Assembly (NCBI RefSeq): GCF_004336745.1
Contig: NZ_SJXD01000011.1
Location: forward strand, 124,001 to 188,000
DNA: 64,000 nucleotides
Source of the DNA: Roseococcus sp. SYP-B2431
GTDB taxonomy: Bacteria; Pseudomonadota; Alphaproteobacteria; Acetobacterales; Acetobacteraceae
Direction: 5' to 3'
Below the pieces are notes generated by a model, which searched no databases, was not told where the DNA came from, and saw nothing but the letters and a program-made list of their open reading frames with translations. Position numbers and translations under genes: made by a program. This document shows, piece after piece, positions 9,735-18,883 of this stretch. Numbering within the stretch: the first letter of the stretch is position 1; each line of letters opens with the position of its first letter.

Positions 9735-12700
9735 CTAATTCTGCGGCGGCGCGAAGGTCGGGCAGCGGAAGTCGGTCATCTCGCGTAGCCCGAAGGGGTT
9801 GATGCTGCTCGCCGCCTGGAGCGTGAAGTCCGCCGTCCTGTCGCCCTGGATGACGCTCAGGCGGAAGCGGTCCGGCTGCGGCGTCGCCACCACGCGGTGC
9901 AGGAAGACGAGCTTCAGCGTGGACCAGGCGCCGTCATAGGCGAGGTCGCCGCGGCTCGAGGCCGGGTCGAAGGTCAGCGTGATCGGCTGCAAGGACGGGA
10001 ATTGCAGGTCGATCGGCCGTCCCCCGCCGCCGACGGGCAGCGAGACGCGCGCGCCGGAGGCCTCCAGCGTCGCGCTCGACGTTCCCGCCGAGAGGCCGGC
10101 CGGGACGATCTGGAAGCGGAAGCCATTGGCCACGCCGGCCGGGAAGAAGGCGTCGCGGATCGCCTGGGCCCGCTGGAACTGCATCAGGTCCGAAGCCGAG
10201 ACGGGCGGCGGCAGGCCGTCCGTCGCCACCGGGCGCCAGGGGCGCTGCGTGACGTCGGCATAGGGGCGCAGATACTGCGTGAAGAAGGTGTCGAAGGTTC
10301 CGCCCGGCGCGAAGAGGCGGATGAAGTCGTCCACCGGCATGTCGGGCGTATTGGGCTGGCGCCGGAACGGGAAGCGCGTCTCGATGCCTCGGCAGAGCGC
10401 GACGAGGCTGGTGCCTCCGCCCCCGGCCGCGGCGCCGCCGCCTCCGCCACCACCACCACCACCGCCGGCCGCGGCGGCAATGGCCGCCTGGGCGCCGCCG
10501 GCGCGGGCGCGGCCGGTCGCCTGGGCCAGCGCCGTCATCCAGCTGCGAAGCGGCTCGGGCTGGCGCTGCGCCTCGGAGAGCAGACGCTGGCCGGGATCGA
10601 GGCCCACGCTCGGCGGCATCACCGTGCCGGGCGGGGAATTGGCGAGCCGCGCGACCTGCACATAGAGGTCGTTCATGATGGCGAGCACGCCGTCGAGCGG
10701 CTGGCCGGACGCCTCCCGCAGCGCCTGGAAGCGCCGCTCCACCACCTCGGCGACCGGCGCGGCCCCGTTGCCGAGCTGGACGCCGACGGCCGCGGCGACC
10801 CGGCTCGCGGCCCCGGCCGCGGCGCCCGCGGCGGCACTCGCGGCCCCCTGGGCGGCCTGGCCCGCGGCTCCGGCGGCGCCGGGCGCCTCGGGTGCCGTCC
10901 CCGGCGAGAGCTGCCGCGCGATGCCGCGGAGCAGGTCCTTCATCGGCGAATTGGGCGCGCCGAGCAGGTTCAGCGCCTCTGCCGAGGCGTTCAGCCCGAC
11001 GACCGGCGGCAGCACGAGATCCTGCAGCATCGCCTCCCAGGCCCGCACGTAGTCGGCGGCGTAGAGGGCGAGCACGTCGGCCTCGAGCCGGCGCGGATCG
11101 CCCGCCCCGGCCGTCGCGGCCTCGGGGCCCAGCACCCAGGATTCGCTGGCCGCCTCGAGGGCGGCCTGCGGCAGGCGCGGCAGCACGGCCCCGTAGAGCC
11201 CGTTCACCGTGAAGAAGCCCGGCACGCCCTCGGTCAGGGGGCGGCCGCTCGGGCGGACGAAGTAGCGCTGGCCCGCGGCGCCCAGCGCCTGGGCCGGCGC
11301 CCAGGCCGGGACATTGGCCGTGTCGGCGAGGTTGCGGAGCCGCGCATAGACGCGCTGGGCCATGGGCAGCCGCGAGAAGACGCGCCGCGCCTGGTCCACC
11401 AGCGCGCCGTCCAGCGGATAGGTGGCGAGCTGGCCGGCCAGCAGCGCGTCCAGATGCCGGCCGAGCGCATCGCGGCCCGGCTGGTTCACGGCGCCCGGGA
11501 AGGCGGCCTGCCAGTCGAGCCCGAACCACTCCTTCACGAGGCTGCGGTCCATCGGCCCCTGCTTGCCGAGCATGAGGTAGACGCGCACGGCCTCGTAGAG
11601 GTAGTCGGGCCGCTGGATGCCCTCGCGGATCTGCTGTTCCAGCCGCGCCAGCAGGCGGGGCAGCAGCACGCGGTTGAGCGCGCGGCCATAGGCGCTCTCG
11701 GCGCCGGCCTGGAGCATCTCCTGCTGGCTGAGTCCGAAGCCCGGGCCCTCGCCGGCGGCGGCCGGCGGCAGGGTCTTGGCGGCCTCTAGATAGGCGAGGA
11801 TGGGCGCGAGGTCGGGGCCGCGCACGCGGTCGAGCGGCGCGGCACCGCCGGCCCGCTCGGCGGCGGTCACGGCGACCGCGAGGCGCTCGCTGCGCCCGCC
11901 TTCCGCGTGGAGCGCGGTCCAGCCCCAGACGCCGCCTCCGAGCACCAGCAGCAGCGCCGCCGCCCAGGAGCCGATCTGCACGATGCGCCGGCGCGATTCC
12001 AGCCCGCGGTCATTGGCCGCGAGCCGCGCCTCGTTGAACACCACGTCCTTGAGCAGCCGCGTCAGGAAGTAGGCGCGGCCCTTCTGGCCCATGATCGCGG
12101 CCGGGCGGCTCGGATCCAGCCCGAAGGAGCGCGAGAGCGCGCCGGCCAGCCGGTCGAGCGGCGTGCCCTCCTGCGTGCCCGAGGTGAAGTAGACGCCGCG
12201 CAGCAGGGGCGCGGGATCGAGCTTGGAGCCGCCGAAGGCCGCCTGGGCGAATTCCTTCAGCGCGGACTCCAGCGAGGCGAGCTGGGTCGGGAAGCCCGCG
12301 ATCAGCGCGCGCTGCTGCGGTCCGCGCTCGGTCTGCAGCCGCTCGATGAGGCGGACCATCAGCCGTTCGGAGAGGGCCGTGAATTCCTGGCCGAACTGCG
12401 TCACCGCGCCCTCGGGCGTGTGGCCCATGGGGAAGGTGAAGCCCCAGACCTGCTCGCGGGCATTCTTGTCGAGGTCGTCGAAGAACTCGATGAAGCCGGG
12501 CAGCAGGTCGGCCTTGGTGACGACGAAATAGACCGGCAGCCGCTGGCCGAGCCGCGTCTCCAGCTCCTTGATGCGCCGCCGCACGCTGCGCGCATGCGCC
12601 TCGCGCTGGGTCGCGTCGAGGCGCGAGAGCATGTCGACGCCGAAGGCCACCAGCACGCCGTTCAGCGGCTGGCGCGGGCGGTTCTTCTTCACCAGGTCGA

Positions 12701-13277
12701 GGAAGCGCTCCCAGCCGGCCTTGTCCGCATCGGCGTCGCTGTCCTGGGTGGTATAGCGGCCGGCCGTGTCGATCATCACGGCGCGCTCGGTGAGCCACCA
12801 GTCGCAGAATCGCGTGCCGCCGACGCCGCCGACGCGGCCCTCGGCGAGCGGGAATTCGAGGCCGGAATTGAGCAGCGCCGTCGTCTTGCCCGAACCCGGC
12901 GGGCCGATGATCGCATACCAGGGCAGGTCGTAGAGATAGGTGCCCTTGCCACCCGTCGCGGCCTTCAGCTTGGCCAGCGCCTCGGTGAGCTTGGCGCGGA
13001 GTTCGGCCTCCTCGCCGGCGGCGGCCTCGTCCTTCTTGGCCTGCGGGTCGGGCGCGGCGGCGGCCTCGACAAGGCCCGCGTCGCGGCTCTCGCGCTTCCG
13101 GCCGATCAGGAAGAAGACCAGGAACCAGAGGATGACCGGGATCGCGACGAGGATCGCGCGCAGCCAGATCGCGTCGAAGGCCTCGCCCAGCAGCGGGGAG
13201 AAGAGCCAGATGACGACGTCCAGCAACAGGACGCCGAACAGGGCGCCGAGCGCCGGGATGGTGAACAGGCTGCGCAT
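9735..13277 (-). CDS. tssM: T6SS inner-membrane core protein TssM (IcmF/ImpL)
   Basis: This 1180-aa protein has two N-terminal membrane helices (about 7-27 and 38-58), a Walker A motif GPPGSGKT at 125-132, and a third helix near 430-450. A large periplasmic region ends in a beta-rich TssM domain. It spans the envelope and anchors the baseplate through TssL and TssK. It contains two unusual low-complexity stretches: an Ala/Gly-rich segment near residues 800-830 and a long glycine run near residue 940. The gene starts 1 bp after the tssL stop. Confidence 0.95.
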   Translation of the reverse strand: MRSLFTIPALGALFGVLLLDVVIWLFSPLLGEAFDAIWLRAILVAIPVILWFLVFFLIGRKRESRDAGLVEAAAAPDPQAKKDEAAAGEEAELRAKLTEALAKLKAATGGKGTYLYDLPWYAIIGPPGSGKTTALLNSGLEFPLAEGRVGGVGGTRFCDWWLTERAVMIDTAGRYTTQDSDADADKAGWERFLDLVKKNRPRQPLNGVLVAFGVDMLSRLDATQREAHARSVRRRIKELETRLGQRLPVYFVVTKADLLPGFIEFFDDLDKNAREQVWGFTFPMGHTPEGAVTQFGQEFTALSERLMVRLIERLQTERGPQQRALIAGFPTQLASLESALKEFAQAAFGGSKLDPAPLLRGVYFTSGTQEGTPLDRLAGALSRSFGLDPSRPAAIMGQKGRAYFLTRLLKDVVFNEARLAANDRGLESRRRIVQIGSWAAALLLVLGGGVWGWTALHAEGGRSERLAVAVTAAERAGGAAPLDRVRGPDLAPILAYLEAAKTLPPAAAGEGPGFGLSQQEMLQAGAESAYGRALNRVLLPRLLARLEQQIREGIQRPDYLYEAVRVYLMLGKQGPMDRSLVKEWFGLDWQAAFPGAVNQPGRDALGRHLDALLAGQLATYPLDGALVDQARRVFSRLPMAQRVYARLRNLADTANVPAWAPAQALGAAGQRYFVRPSGRPLTEGVPGFFTVNGLYGAVLPRLPQAALEAASESWVLGPEAATAGAGDPRRLEADVLALYAADYVRAWEAMLQDLVLPPVVGLNASAEALNLLGAPNSPMKDLLRGIARQLSPGTAPEAPGAAGAAGQAAQGAASAAAGAAAGAASRVAAAVGVQLGNGAAPVAEVVERRFQALREASGQPLDGVLAIMNDLYVQVARLANSPPGTVMPPSVGLDPGQRLLSEAQRQPEPLRSWMTALAQATGRARAGGAQAAIAAAAGGGGGGGGGGGAAAGGGGTSLVALCRGIETRFPFRRQPNTPDMPVDDFIRLFAPGGTFDTFFTQYLRPYADVTQRPWRPVATDGLPPPVSASDLMQFQRAQAIRDAFFPAGVANGFRFQIVPAGLSAGTSSATLEASGARVSLPVGGGGRPIDLQFPSLQPITLTFDPASSRGDLAYDGAWSTLKLVFLHRVVATPQPDRFRLSVIQGDRTADFTLQAASSINPFGLREMTDFRCPTFAPPQN

Positions 13278-13278
13278 G

Positions 13279-14661
13279 TCAGCGGCCCCCTCGCAGCAGG
13301 ATCACCTCGATGCGGCGGTTGGCCTCGCGGCCCTCCGGCGTCGCGTTCGAGGCGATGGGCTCGGCATCGGCCTTGCCCTCGATGGTGAAACGGGCGGCCT
13401 CGCCATTGGCCGCGATGATGATGTTCCCCGCCTCCTGCGCGCGCGCCTGGGACAGCGCGAAGTTGGAGGGGAAGCGCACGGAGCGGATGGGCTGGTTGTC
13501 CGAATGGCCCTGGATCAACACGCGGCCAGGCTCGGTCTTCAGCGCCTCGCCGATGCGGCGCAGCAGGTCGTGGAAGCTGGACGCCACGGTCGAGGAGGCG
13601 GAGGGGAACATGCCACGACCGCGGATGCGGACGAGAACCCGTTGCGCGTCGCCTTCGACGGTCACGAGGCCCTGCGCGATCTCGGGGGCCAGGAACTGCC
13701 GCAGCGTCGGCAGGGCATCCGGCCGGGGGGCGGCGGTGGGCGGGGGGGGCGGCGCGGGGGCCGGCGGAACGGGCGGCGCGGTGCGGTCGATGGCGGGCAG
13801 CGCGCCGGGCGGCAGCGCCGCCATGCGATCATAGAGGTCGCCGGCCTGGGCGCCGAGCTTGTCGGAGAGGTAGTACCACCCGCCGCCCAGCAGGGCCAAG
13901 GCCAGGGCGAAGGCCACCCAGGCCGGCACGCTGCGGCTCACGCCGCGATGCGGGGCGTCCACGCCGCGCCAGCGCGGCGAGAGCTCGCGCTCGTAGTTGC
14001 CGCGGAGCTGCTGCAGGAGCTGGTAGAGCCCTTCGCGCACGCGATCGAGCTCGGCCGCGCCGCGCGGCATCAGACGGTACTTGCCCTGCAGCCCGAGCGA
14101 GAGGGCCAGGTAGCTGACCTCCAGCGCGCCCTTGTAGCGGCCGGGATCCTTCTGCATGCCGGTCAGCAGGTCGAAGACGCGCTCGCCCGAGCGCACCTCC
14201 TGGTGGAAGGTCGAGACCAGCGACTTCTGCGCCCAGGCCGATTGCGCGCCCCAGGGCGTGCTGAGCACCACGTCGTCGAACGCGGCGGAGATCACGTAAT
14301 GCGCGGCGCGGATCTCCTCGGCCGTCGCGCCGGAATCACGCGCATCGGCCTCGAAGGCGCGCAGGGCCCGGAGCGCGCGCTCGCGCAGCTCCTCGACGGG
14401 TGGCTGGCCAGCCACGCCGGCATTGGCGAGGCGCGCGAGGATCTGCAGCAGGGGCGATGCGGCGGCGGCGAGCGGCCCGGGCCCGACCTTGGGCAGCGCC
14501 TCGGCCTCGCCCGCCAGCCGTGGCGCGGCGGCGCCGGCGGAGCTGGCCTGCGGCGGCGGCGGCGCCGCGCCCTGCGGCACGCCGGCCACGGGCCGCGGCG
14601 CTCCGCGCCCGACGACGGTGCGGTCGTTGTCCTCGGGTTCGCCGAAGGGATTGTCGCTCAT
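13279..14661 (-). CDS. tssL: T6SS membrane complex protein TssL with C-terminal OmpA domain
   Basis: This 460-aa protein has a Pro/Ala-rich N-terminus and a DotU/ImpK cytoplasmic domain (about 65-225; note ILARLANAGVAGQPPVEELR and SLGLQGKYRLMPRGAAELD). One membrane helix follows at about 240-262, then a Pro-rich linker and an OmpA-like peptidoglycan-binding domain (about 330-460; VLIQGHSDNQPI, ALSQARAQEAG, NRRIEVILLRGG). The OmpA extension marks an 'evolved' TssL that can bind the cell wall itself. The gene lies between tssK and tssM. Confidence 0.95.
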   Translation of the reverse strand: MSDNPFGEPEDNDRTVVGRGAPRPVAGVPQGAAPPPPQASSAGAAAPRLAGEAEALPKVGPGPLAAAASPLLQILARLANAGVAGQPPVEELRERALRALRAFEADARDSGATAEEIRAAHYVISAAFDDVVLSTPWGAQSAWAQKSLVSTFHQEVRSGERVFDLLTGMQKDPGRYKGALEVSYLALSLGLQGKYRLMPRGAAELDRVREGLYQLLQQLRGNYERELSPRWRGVDAPHRGVSRSVPAWVAFALALALLGGGWYYLSDKLGAQAGDLYDRMAALPPGALPAIDRTAPPVPPAPAPPPPPTAAPRPDALPTLRQFLAPEIAQGLVTVEGDAQRVLVRIRGRGMFPSASSTVASSFHDLLRRIGEALKTEPGRVLIQGHSDNQPIRSVRFPSNFALSQARAQEAGNIIIAANGEAARFTIEGKADAEPIASNATPEGREANRRIEVILLRGGR

Positions 14662-14724
14662 GTCAGTTCTCGACGGTCCTGCCGGCCGGCGCGCGGCCGG
14701 CCGATTTCGGGAAGGGCAAGGGGC

Positions 14725-16062
14725 TCATGCGCGGATCGCCCAGAGGCTGAGACGCAGATTGGGGAAATCGCCCGAGACGTGGATCGCGAAGCCGCCGCTG
14801 GTCTGCATCTGCTGCCAGTGGGGCGAGCCGCGATCGAGCTCGAAATAGACGGCGCCCGCATGGAAGGGGATCTGCCGCGGTGCGACGGGCAAAGGCCGCA
14901 CGATGATGCCGGGCAGCGCCACGTTCACCAGCTCGCGGATATGCTCGACCGCGCCGATCTTCACCTGGTTGGGGAATTGCCGGCGGATGGTCTCGCCCGG
15001 AATGTCGGACATCACCGTCATCACGAACTGGCCGGCGCGCAGCAGGTTTCGATCGAGGATGGGCCCCACGCGCACGCCGTGGCTGCGCTCCTGGAGCGGG
15101 ATCTCGACGGCGTTGGTCTCCAGCACGGCCGAGAGGCTGCGGCGGAGATCGGCGATCACGGGCGCGAAGCTGCGCTGCAGATCGTCGTGCCGATAGGCCG
15201 GGTAGGTGGTGGCCTTCTTGTCGGGCGCGGTGAAGGTGGCGAGCTCGCCCGCGATCTGCACCAGCGTCCCGTAGAGCGTCTCCGGATGCACGTTGCCCGC
15301 ATCGGCGTAGTGCGCGAGCAGGGGCAGGCAGCGATTCACCGTCTGCAACAGCAGGAAGTCGGCGACCTCCGCCACGCCGCGCGCGCCGGGCTGCGAGAGC
15401 CGGGCGCCCAGCGCCTCGGCGCGCTGGCCCAGCATGCCCACCAGCTCGCCCAGGACGTTGGAGAGCGGCGGCACGGCGGAGACGCGCAGGCAGGGCGGGA
15501 TGAAGCGGTCGTCCACCAGCACGCGGCGGTCGGCCTGCACCTCGACGATGCGCGCAAGGCCGAGGCAGGTGAAGCCTGCGCGCTCCTCGCTCTCCAGCAT
15601 GTAACGCAGGCGGGGGCGGCCGACGGCGAGCTCGGCCGGCAGGGTCGCGTCGGAATGGGTGTCATAGGCCTCGAAGGCGCGCAGGCCGTAGCGGGCGGCG
15701 GCGCCCTCCGGCCCCTCCGTCGCCGTGACCTCGGGGCTTCCGGGCTGGCGGACGGGGAGCGCCAGGTAGACGATCTGGTTGCGCGTGCCCTCCAGCAGGT
15801 CGAGCGGGGCCGGCTGGTCGGCCGTGCCGGGGATGGCGAAGGGCGTGCCGTCCTCGAGCACGCCGGCGATGTTGGAGAGCGCGAACTTCCCGGCGCCCAG
15901 CAGGTCGCGGTCGAGCGCGATCTCCGTCACCCCCCAGGGATGCGGGCGCAGCGGCGCGCTGCGCGCCTGGAGCAGGTGCTCGAAATACCGGTCCTGCTGC
16001 TGGTAGTGCTGCGCGCGGAGGAACATGCCCTCCTGCCAGACGACCTTGTCGTTCCAAGCCAT
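14725..16062 (-). CDS. tssK: T6SS baseplate-membrane connector TssK (ImpJ)
   Basis: At 445 aa it has the family length. The N-terminus carries VVWQEGMFLRAQHYQQQDRY, typical of TssK, and LRPHPWGV. The middle contains RQFPNQVKIGAVEHIRELV, and the protein ends in a beta-rich domain. TssK trimers link baseplate (TssE/F/G) to TssL/TssM. It follows the FHA gene by 36 bp and precedes tssL by 63 bp. Confidence 0.95.
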   Translation of the reverse strand: MAWNDKVVWQEGMFLRAQHYQQQDRYFEHLLQARSAPLRPHPWGVTEIALDRDLLGAGKFALSNIAGVLEDGTPFAIPGTADQPAPLDLLEGTRNQIVYLALPVRQPGSPEVTATEGPEGAAARYGLRAFEAYDTHSDATLPAELAVGRPRLRYMLESEERAGFTCLGLARIVEVQADRRVLVDDRFIPPCLRVSAVPPLSNVLGELVGMLGQRAEALGARLSQPGARGVAEVADFLLLQTVNRCLPLLAHYADAGNVHPETLYGTLVQIAGELATFTAPDKKATTYPAYRHDDLQRSFAPVIADLRRSLSAVLETNAVEIPLQERSHGVRVGPILDRNLLRAGQFVMTVMSDIPGETIRRQFPNQVKIGAVEHIRELVNVALPGIIVRPLPVAPRQIPFHAGAVYFELDRGSPHWQQMQTSGGFAIHVSGDFPNLRLSLWAIRA

Positions 16063-16098
16063 GCCGCGTGACGTTCCCCGGTTGGGTTTAGAGGCTGA

Positions 16099-17826
16099 TC
16101 ATCGGCCGCCGCGCGCGGCCTCTTCATAGGCGCGGGCGAAGGCCTTGCCGAAGGCGCTGTCGAAATCGTCCTCGAACTGGTCGGTCACCTGCTGATGCAG
16201 GCGCTTGTAAGCCTCCCAGAGTCGCTTCTCCCGCGCGCCGGGCAGCAGGCCGCCGCCCGTGACCTCGCCCTCGAGCGGCGCGGGCGCGAGGCGCGCGAGC
16301 AGCGCCTTGGCCGCCGCCTGTGTGGCCGCGAGGGTGGCGAGCTGATGCGCCGTCAGGTCCTGCACGGTCTCGCGGATCGCGGCCGGGCCGCCGCGCGGCG
16401 CGGTGAGCAGCGCCTGGAGCGCCGCATCCTCGTCGGCCGCGAACTTCACCGGGTTGTTGCCGGCCGCGCGGATCATGGTCTGCTCGATGCGGAACTCGCG
16501 CTTCACGTCGGCCCGCGCGATGAGCAGGGCGCGCATGCCGGCGATGGCTGCGCGCAGCGCGAGCCCCGCGGAGCTCAGCGCGGCCGAGGGATCGAGGCTG
16601 GGCGGCGGCGGCGGAAGCCCGGCCGCCTGGAAGACGATGGCGAGCGCGGCCTGCAGGTCGCCGCCCCCTGCCGGTGCCGCCGCCGGCGTCACGTTGACCG
16701 CGACGGTCACCGCCGGGCCCGGCGGTGGAGGCGGCGGTGGCGCGTCCAGGAACGGATCGGCGGATCGCGCGGAAGGCGGGGCCGGTTCCGGGAAGGCCGG
16801 CGGCGGCTGGTGGGCGGAGGGATGCGGCGCCGGGGGGCGTGGCGCCTGCGTGGGCGGCGGCAGGTCCGCGAAGGGATCGCCGAGGGCGGGCGCGGCGGCC
16901 GGCACTCCCGGTGGCGGGGCGTCGGCGAAGGGGTCGGGCAGGGGCGAGGGCAGGGGCGAGGACGCGACGGCGGGCGGCGACGCCGCCGGCGCGAGATCCG
17001 CGAAGGGACCGGGCAACGGCGTCGCCGGCCGGGCGGGGGGCAGCGGGGTTGCCACATCGGCGAAGGGGTCGCCCAAGGGGACGGGCGGCGGCGCGGCAAC
17101 CGGGGCCGCAGGCGGGGGGGCGAAGGGATCGGGCTGCCGCGCACCGGGGGGAGGCGCGTCGGCGAAGGGATCCGGCAGATTCGCGAAGGGATCGCCGGCC
17201 GTTCCGGCCGGCTTCGGCCCCACCGGCGCGTCCCAATTCGTCGGCAGCAGGTCCGGCATGGTGGCGCGGGGCGGGGTGAAGACGTCGTTCGTGCTCGGCC
17301 GGTGGTCGGGCATGACGGGGCCATGGTCGTCCGGCGCGAAGGGATCGAAATCCGAGGGAAGCAGCGGCGCCGCGCCCGAGGGAGGGCTGTCGCCGGCCGA
17401 GAGTCCCGGCAAGGGGACGGAGAAGATGTCGCTGACCGGGGCGGCGGGCGGCGCCATCGGATCGGGCACGGCCGCCGCGGACTGCCAGCGGCCCTCGCCG
17501 TAGCCGGCCTCCTCTTCGACGCGGCACTCGATCTCGTAGGCGCCGAGGCGCAGCCGGTCGCCGTCGCGCAGCACGCGGACCTGGTCGCGGCCCACCGGCT
17601 CAGCGCTGCTGTTCAGGAAGGTGCCGTTGGTCGAGAGGTCGCGCACCTGCCACGCGCCCGAGAGATACTCGACGGCGCAGTGCCGCTTGGAGAGGACGCG
17701 GTCGGGGTCGCGCAGCGGCCAGTCGCATTCGGTGCCGCGGCCCATGACGTATTCGCCGCCCGGCACGCGCCGCTGCTCAGGGGTGGCCTGCTCCGGACAG
17801 CGAAGGACGGACAGGACCAGCACCAT
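16099..17826 (-). CDS. tagH: T6SS FHA-domain protein (Fha/TagH, ImpI type) with DPF-repeat linker
   Basis: This 575-aa protein has three parts. Residues 20-105 form an FHA phosphothreonine-binding domain (MGRGTECDWPL, LSKRHCAVEY, LSTNGTFLN). Residues about 115-385 form a Pro/Ala-rich, probably disordered linker with many DPF-centred repeats such as GDPFAD and PDPFADAPPPG. Residues about 390-575 are the helical ImpI C-terminal domain, ending with LHQQVTDQFEDDFDSAFGKA. FHA proteins of this type are the targets of the PpkA/PppA switch that licenses T6SS assembly. The gene precedes tssK. Confidence 0.92.
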   Translation of the reverse strand: MVLVLSVLRCPEQATPEQRRVPGGEYVMGRGTECDWPLRDPDRVLSKRHCAVEYLSGAWQVRDLSTNGTFLNSSAEPVGRDQVRVLRDGDRLRLGAYEIECRVEEEAGYGEGRWQSAAAVPDPMAPPAAPVSDIFSVPLPGLSAGDSPPSGAAPLLPSDFDPFAPDDHGPVMPDHRPSTNDVFTPPRATMPDLLPTNWDAPVGPKPAGTAGDPFANLPDPFADAPPPGARQPDPFAPPPAAPVAAPPPVPLGDPFADVATPLPPARPATPLPGPFADLAPAASPPAVASSPLPSPLPDPFADAPPPGVPAAAPALGDPFADLPPPTQAPRPPAPHPSAHQPPPAFPEPAPPSARSADPFLDAPPPPPPPGPAVTVAVNVTPAAAPAGGGDLQAALAIVFQAAGLPPPPPSLDPSAALSSAGLALRAAIAGMRALLIARADVKREFRIEQTMIRAAGNNPVKFAADEDAALQALLTAPRGGPAAIRETVQDLTAHQLATLAATQAAAKALLARLAPAPLEGEVTGGGLLPGAREKRLWEAYKRLHQQVTDQFEDDFDSAFGKAFARAYEEAARGGR

Positions 17827-17992
17827 GCGACGTTCTTTCTCAACCCTTCGGCGGCGTCCATGCGGACGCGTTTGAGGCCTCTTACTTCGGCTTGCGCCGT
17901 GACAGTAGGCGTCCCGCGGCGCGATTGCGTCAAGCGCAACGCCCTGGCGGGACTGCCTCGCGCGACGGTCGCCCGGCGCCCGAGGCGAAGAG

Positions 17993-18292
17993 CTAGGGGC
18001 CGATCAGCACGGTCGGCAGGCCCATGATCAGCGAGCCGCCATGCGCCGTCATGTCGCCGATCCGCGCGGCCGGACTTCCGCAGACAAGGACGGTGAAGCT
18101 GCCGAGCACGATCGCGTCCGGCGGGCCCACGCAGATGCAGGTGTCGCCGACCCTGGCTTGCGGCAGCATGCCCGTCAGCACCGTCGGTGCGCCCATGACG
18201 ACCGGACCTCCGACATGGGGGATCGGCGGAAGTCCCGGCGTGACCATCGGGCAGACATGCATGTCGGTGATCCGGGAGGCGGGCATGCCCAT
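17993..18292 (-). CDS. PAAR-domain T6SS spike-tip protein
   Basis: This 99-aa protein contains a PAAR-type fold: PASRITDMHVCPMVTPG, PHVGGPVVMGAPTVLTG, ARVGDTCICVGPPDAI, and the PAARIGDMTAHGG signature that gives the family its name. PAAR proteins cap the VgrG trimer and bind a metal through His/Cys. Here the protein has no effector extension. The start overlaps the stop of the upstream gene in a TGATG junction at 18292, so it is translationally coupled to it. Confidence 0.93.
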   Translation of the reverse strand: MGMPASRITDMHVCPMVTPGLPPIPHVGGPVVMGAPTVLTGMLPQARVGDTCICVGPPDAIVLGSFTVLVCGSPAARIGDMTAHGGSLIMGLPTVLIGP

Positions 18293-18882
18293 CAGGGTTT
18301 CTCCGGTTCGAGGCGGCCGGCGCCGCCGCCGGCGATGTCGCGCGCGGATTGAAGGAAGCGCTGGAAGCGCGCCTCGGCCTTCTCCGGCGCCACGCGCGTC
18401 GCCGCCAGGATGATGGCCCCGGCCACGGCCACGCCGGTGAGGTGGTCGGCCGGCGGCACGACCGGCTGGCCCTCCGGCGCCATGCTGCCGCCGGACCAGA
18501 AGGCGGCAACGGCCGCCCAGGCTTCGGGGCTGCGGAAGCCGCCGCGCTGCGCGACCTCCATGGTGGCGCGGCGCGCCGGCTCGTCGGGCTTGCGCACCCA
18601 GGTCTCGGCGGCGGTCAGCGCCTCGGAGTCGCAGGCCGGCGGCTCCGCGACGGGCACGGCGCGGGCGCACATGCAGGCCCACCACACCGCCTCGCGCTTG
18701 GGCAGGGCATGGGCGACCAGGCGGAGCGCGTCCGGCATGCGCCCCGCCTCCGCCAGGCGGGCCACGCCGGCCGCGGCATCGGGCAAGCCCGTGACCAGCG
18801 AGGTGCCGGGGCCATCGAGCTCGAGCCGCGGCAGCAGCGGTTCGAGGGGGGTGGTCAGCTTGTTCGGGGAGGAGGCGCTCAT
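18292..18882 (-). CDS. VgrG-linked hypothetical protein (DUF6931-like)
   Basis: This 196-aa protein is mostly helical, with no signal peptide. A Trp/Cys-rich motif, KREAVWWACMCARAV, lies near residues 62-76, and a small Ala-rich hydrophobic segment (TGVAVAGAIILAATRVAP) lies near 150-165. It is sandwiched between vgrG (1 bp gap) and PAAR (TGATG overlap). That placement suggests a chaperone or adaptor role in spike assembly or cargo loading, but this is inferred from position only. The DUF6931 assignment is from memory of T6SS-linked proteins and should be treated as moderate. Confidence 0.7.
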   Translation of the reverse strand: MSASSPNKLTTPLEPLLPRLELDGPGTSLVTGLPDAAAGVARLAEAGRMPDALRLVAHALPKREAVWWACMCARAVPVAEPPACDSEALTAAETWVRKPDEPARRATMEVAQRGGFRSPEAWAAVAAFWSGGSMAPEGQPVVPPADHLTGVAVAGAIILAATRVAPEKAEARFQRFLQSARDIAGGGAGRLEPEKP

Positions 18883-18883
18883 G

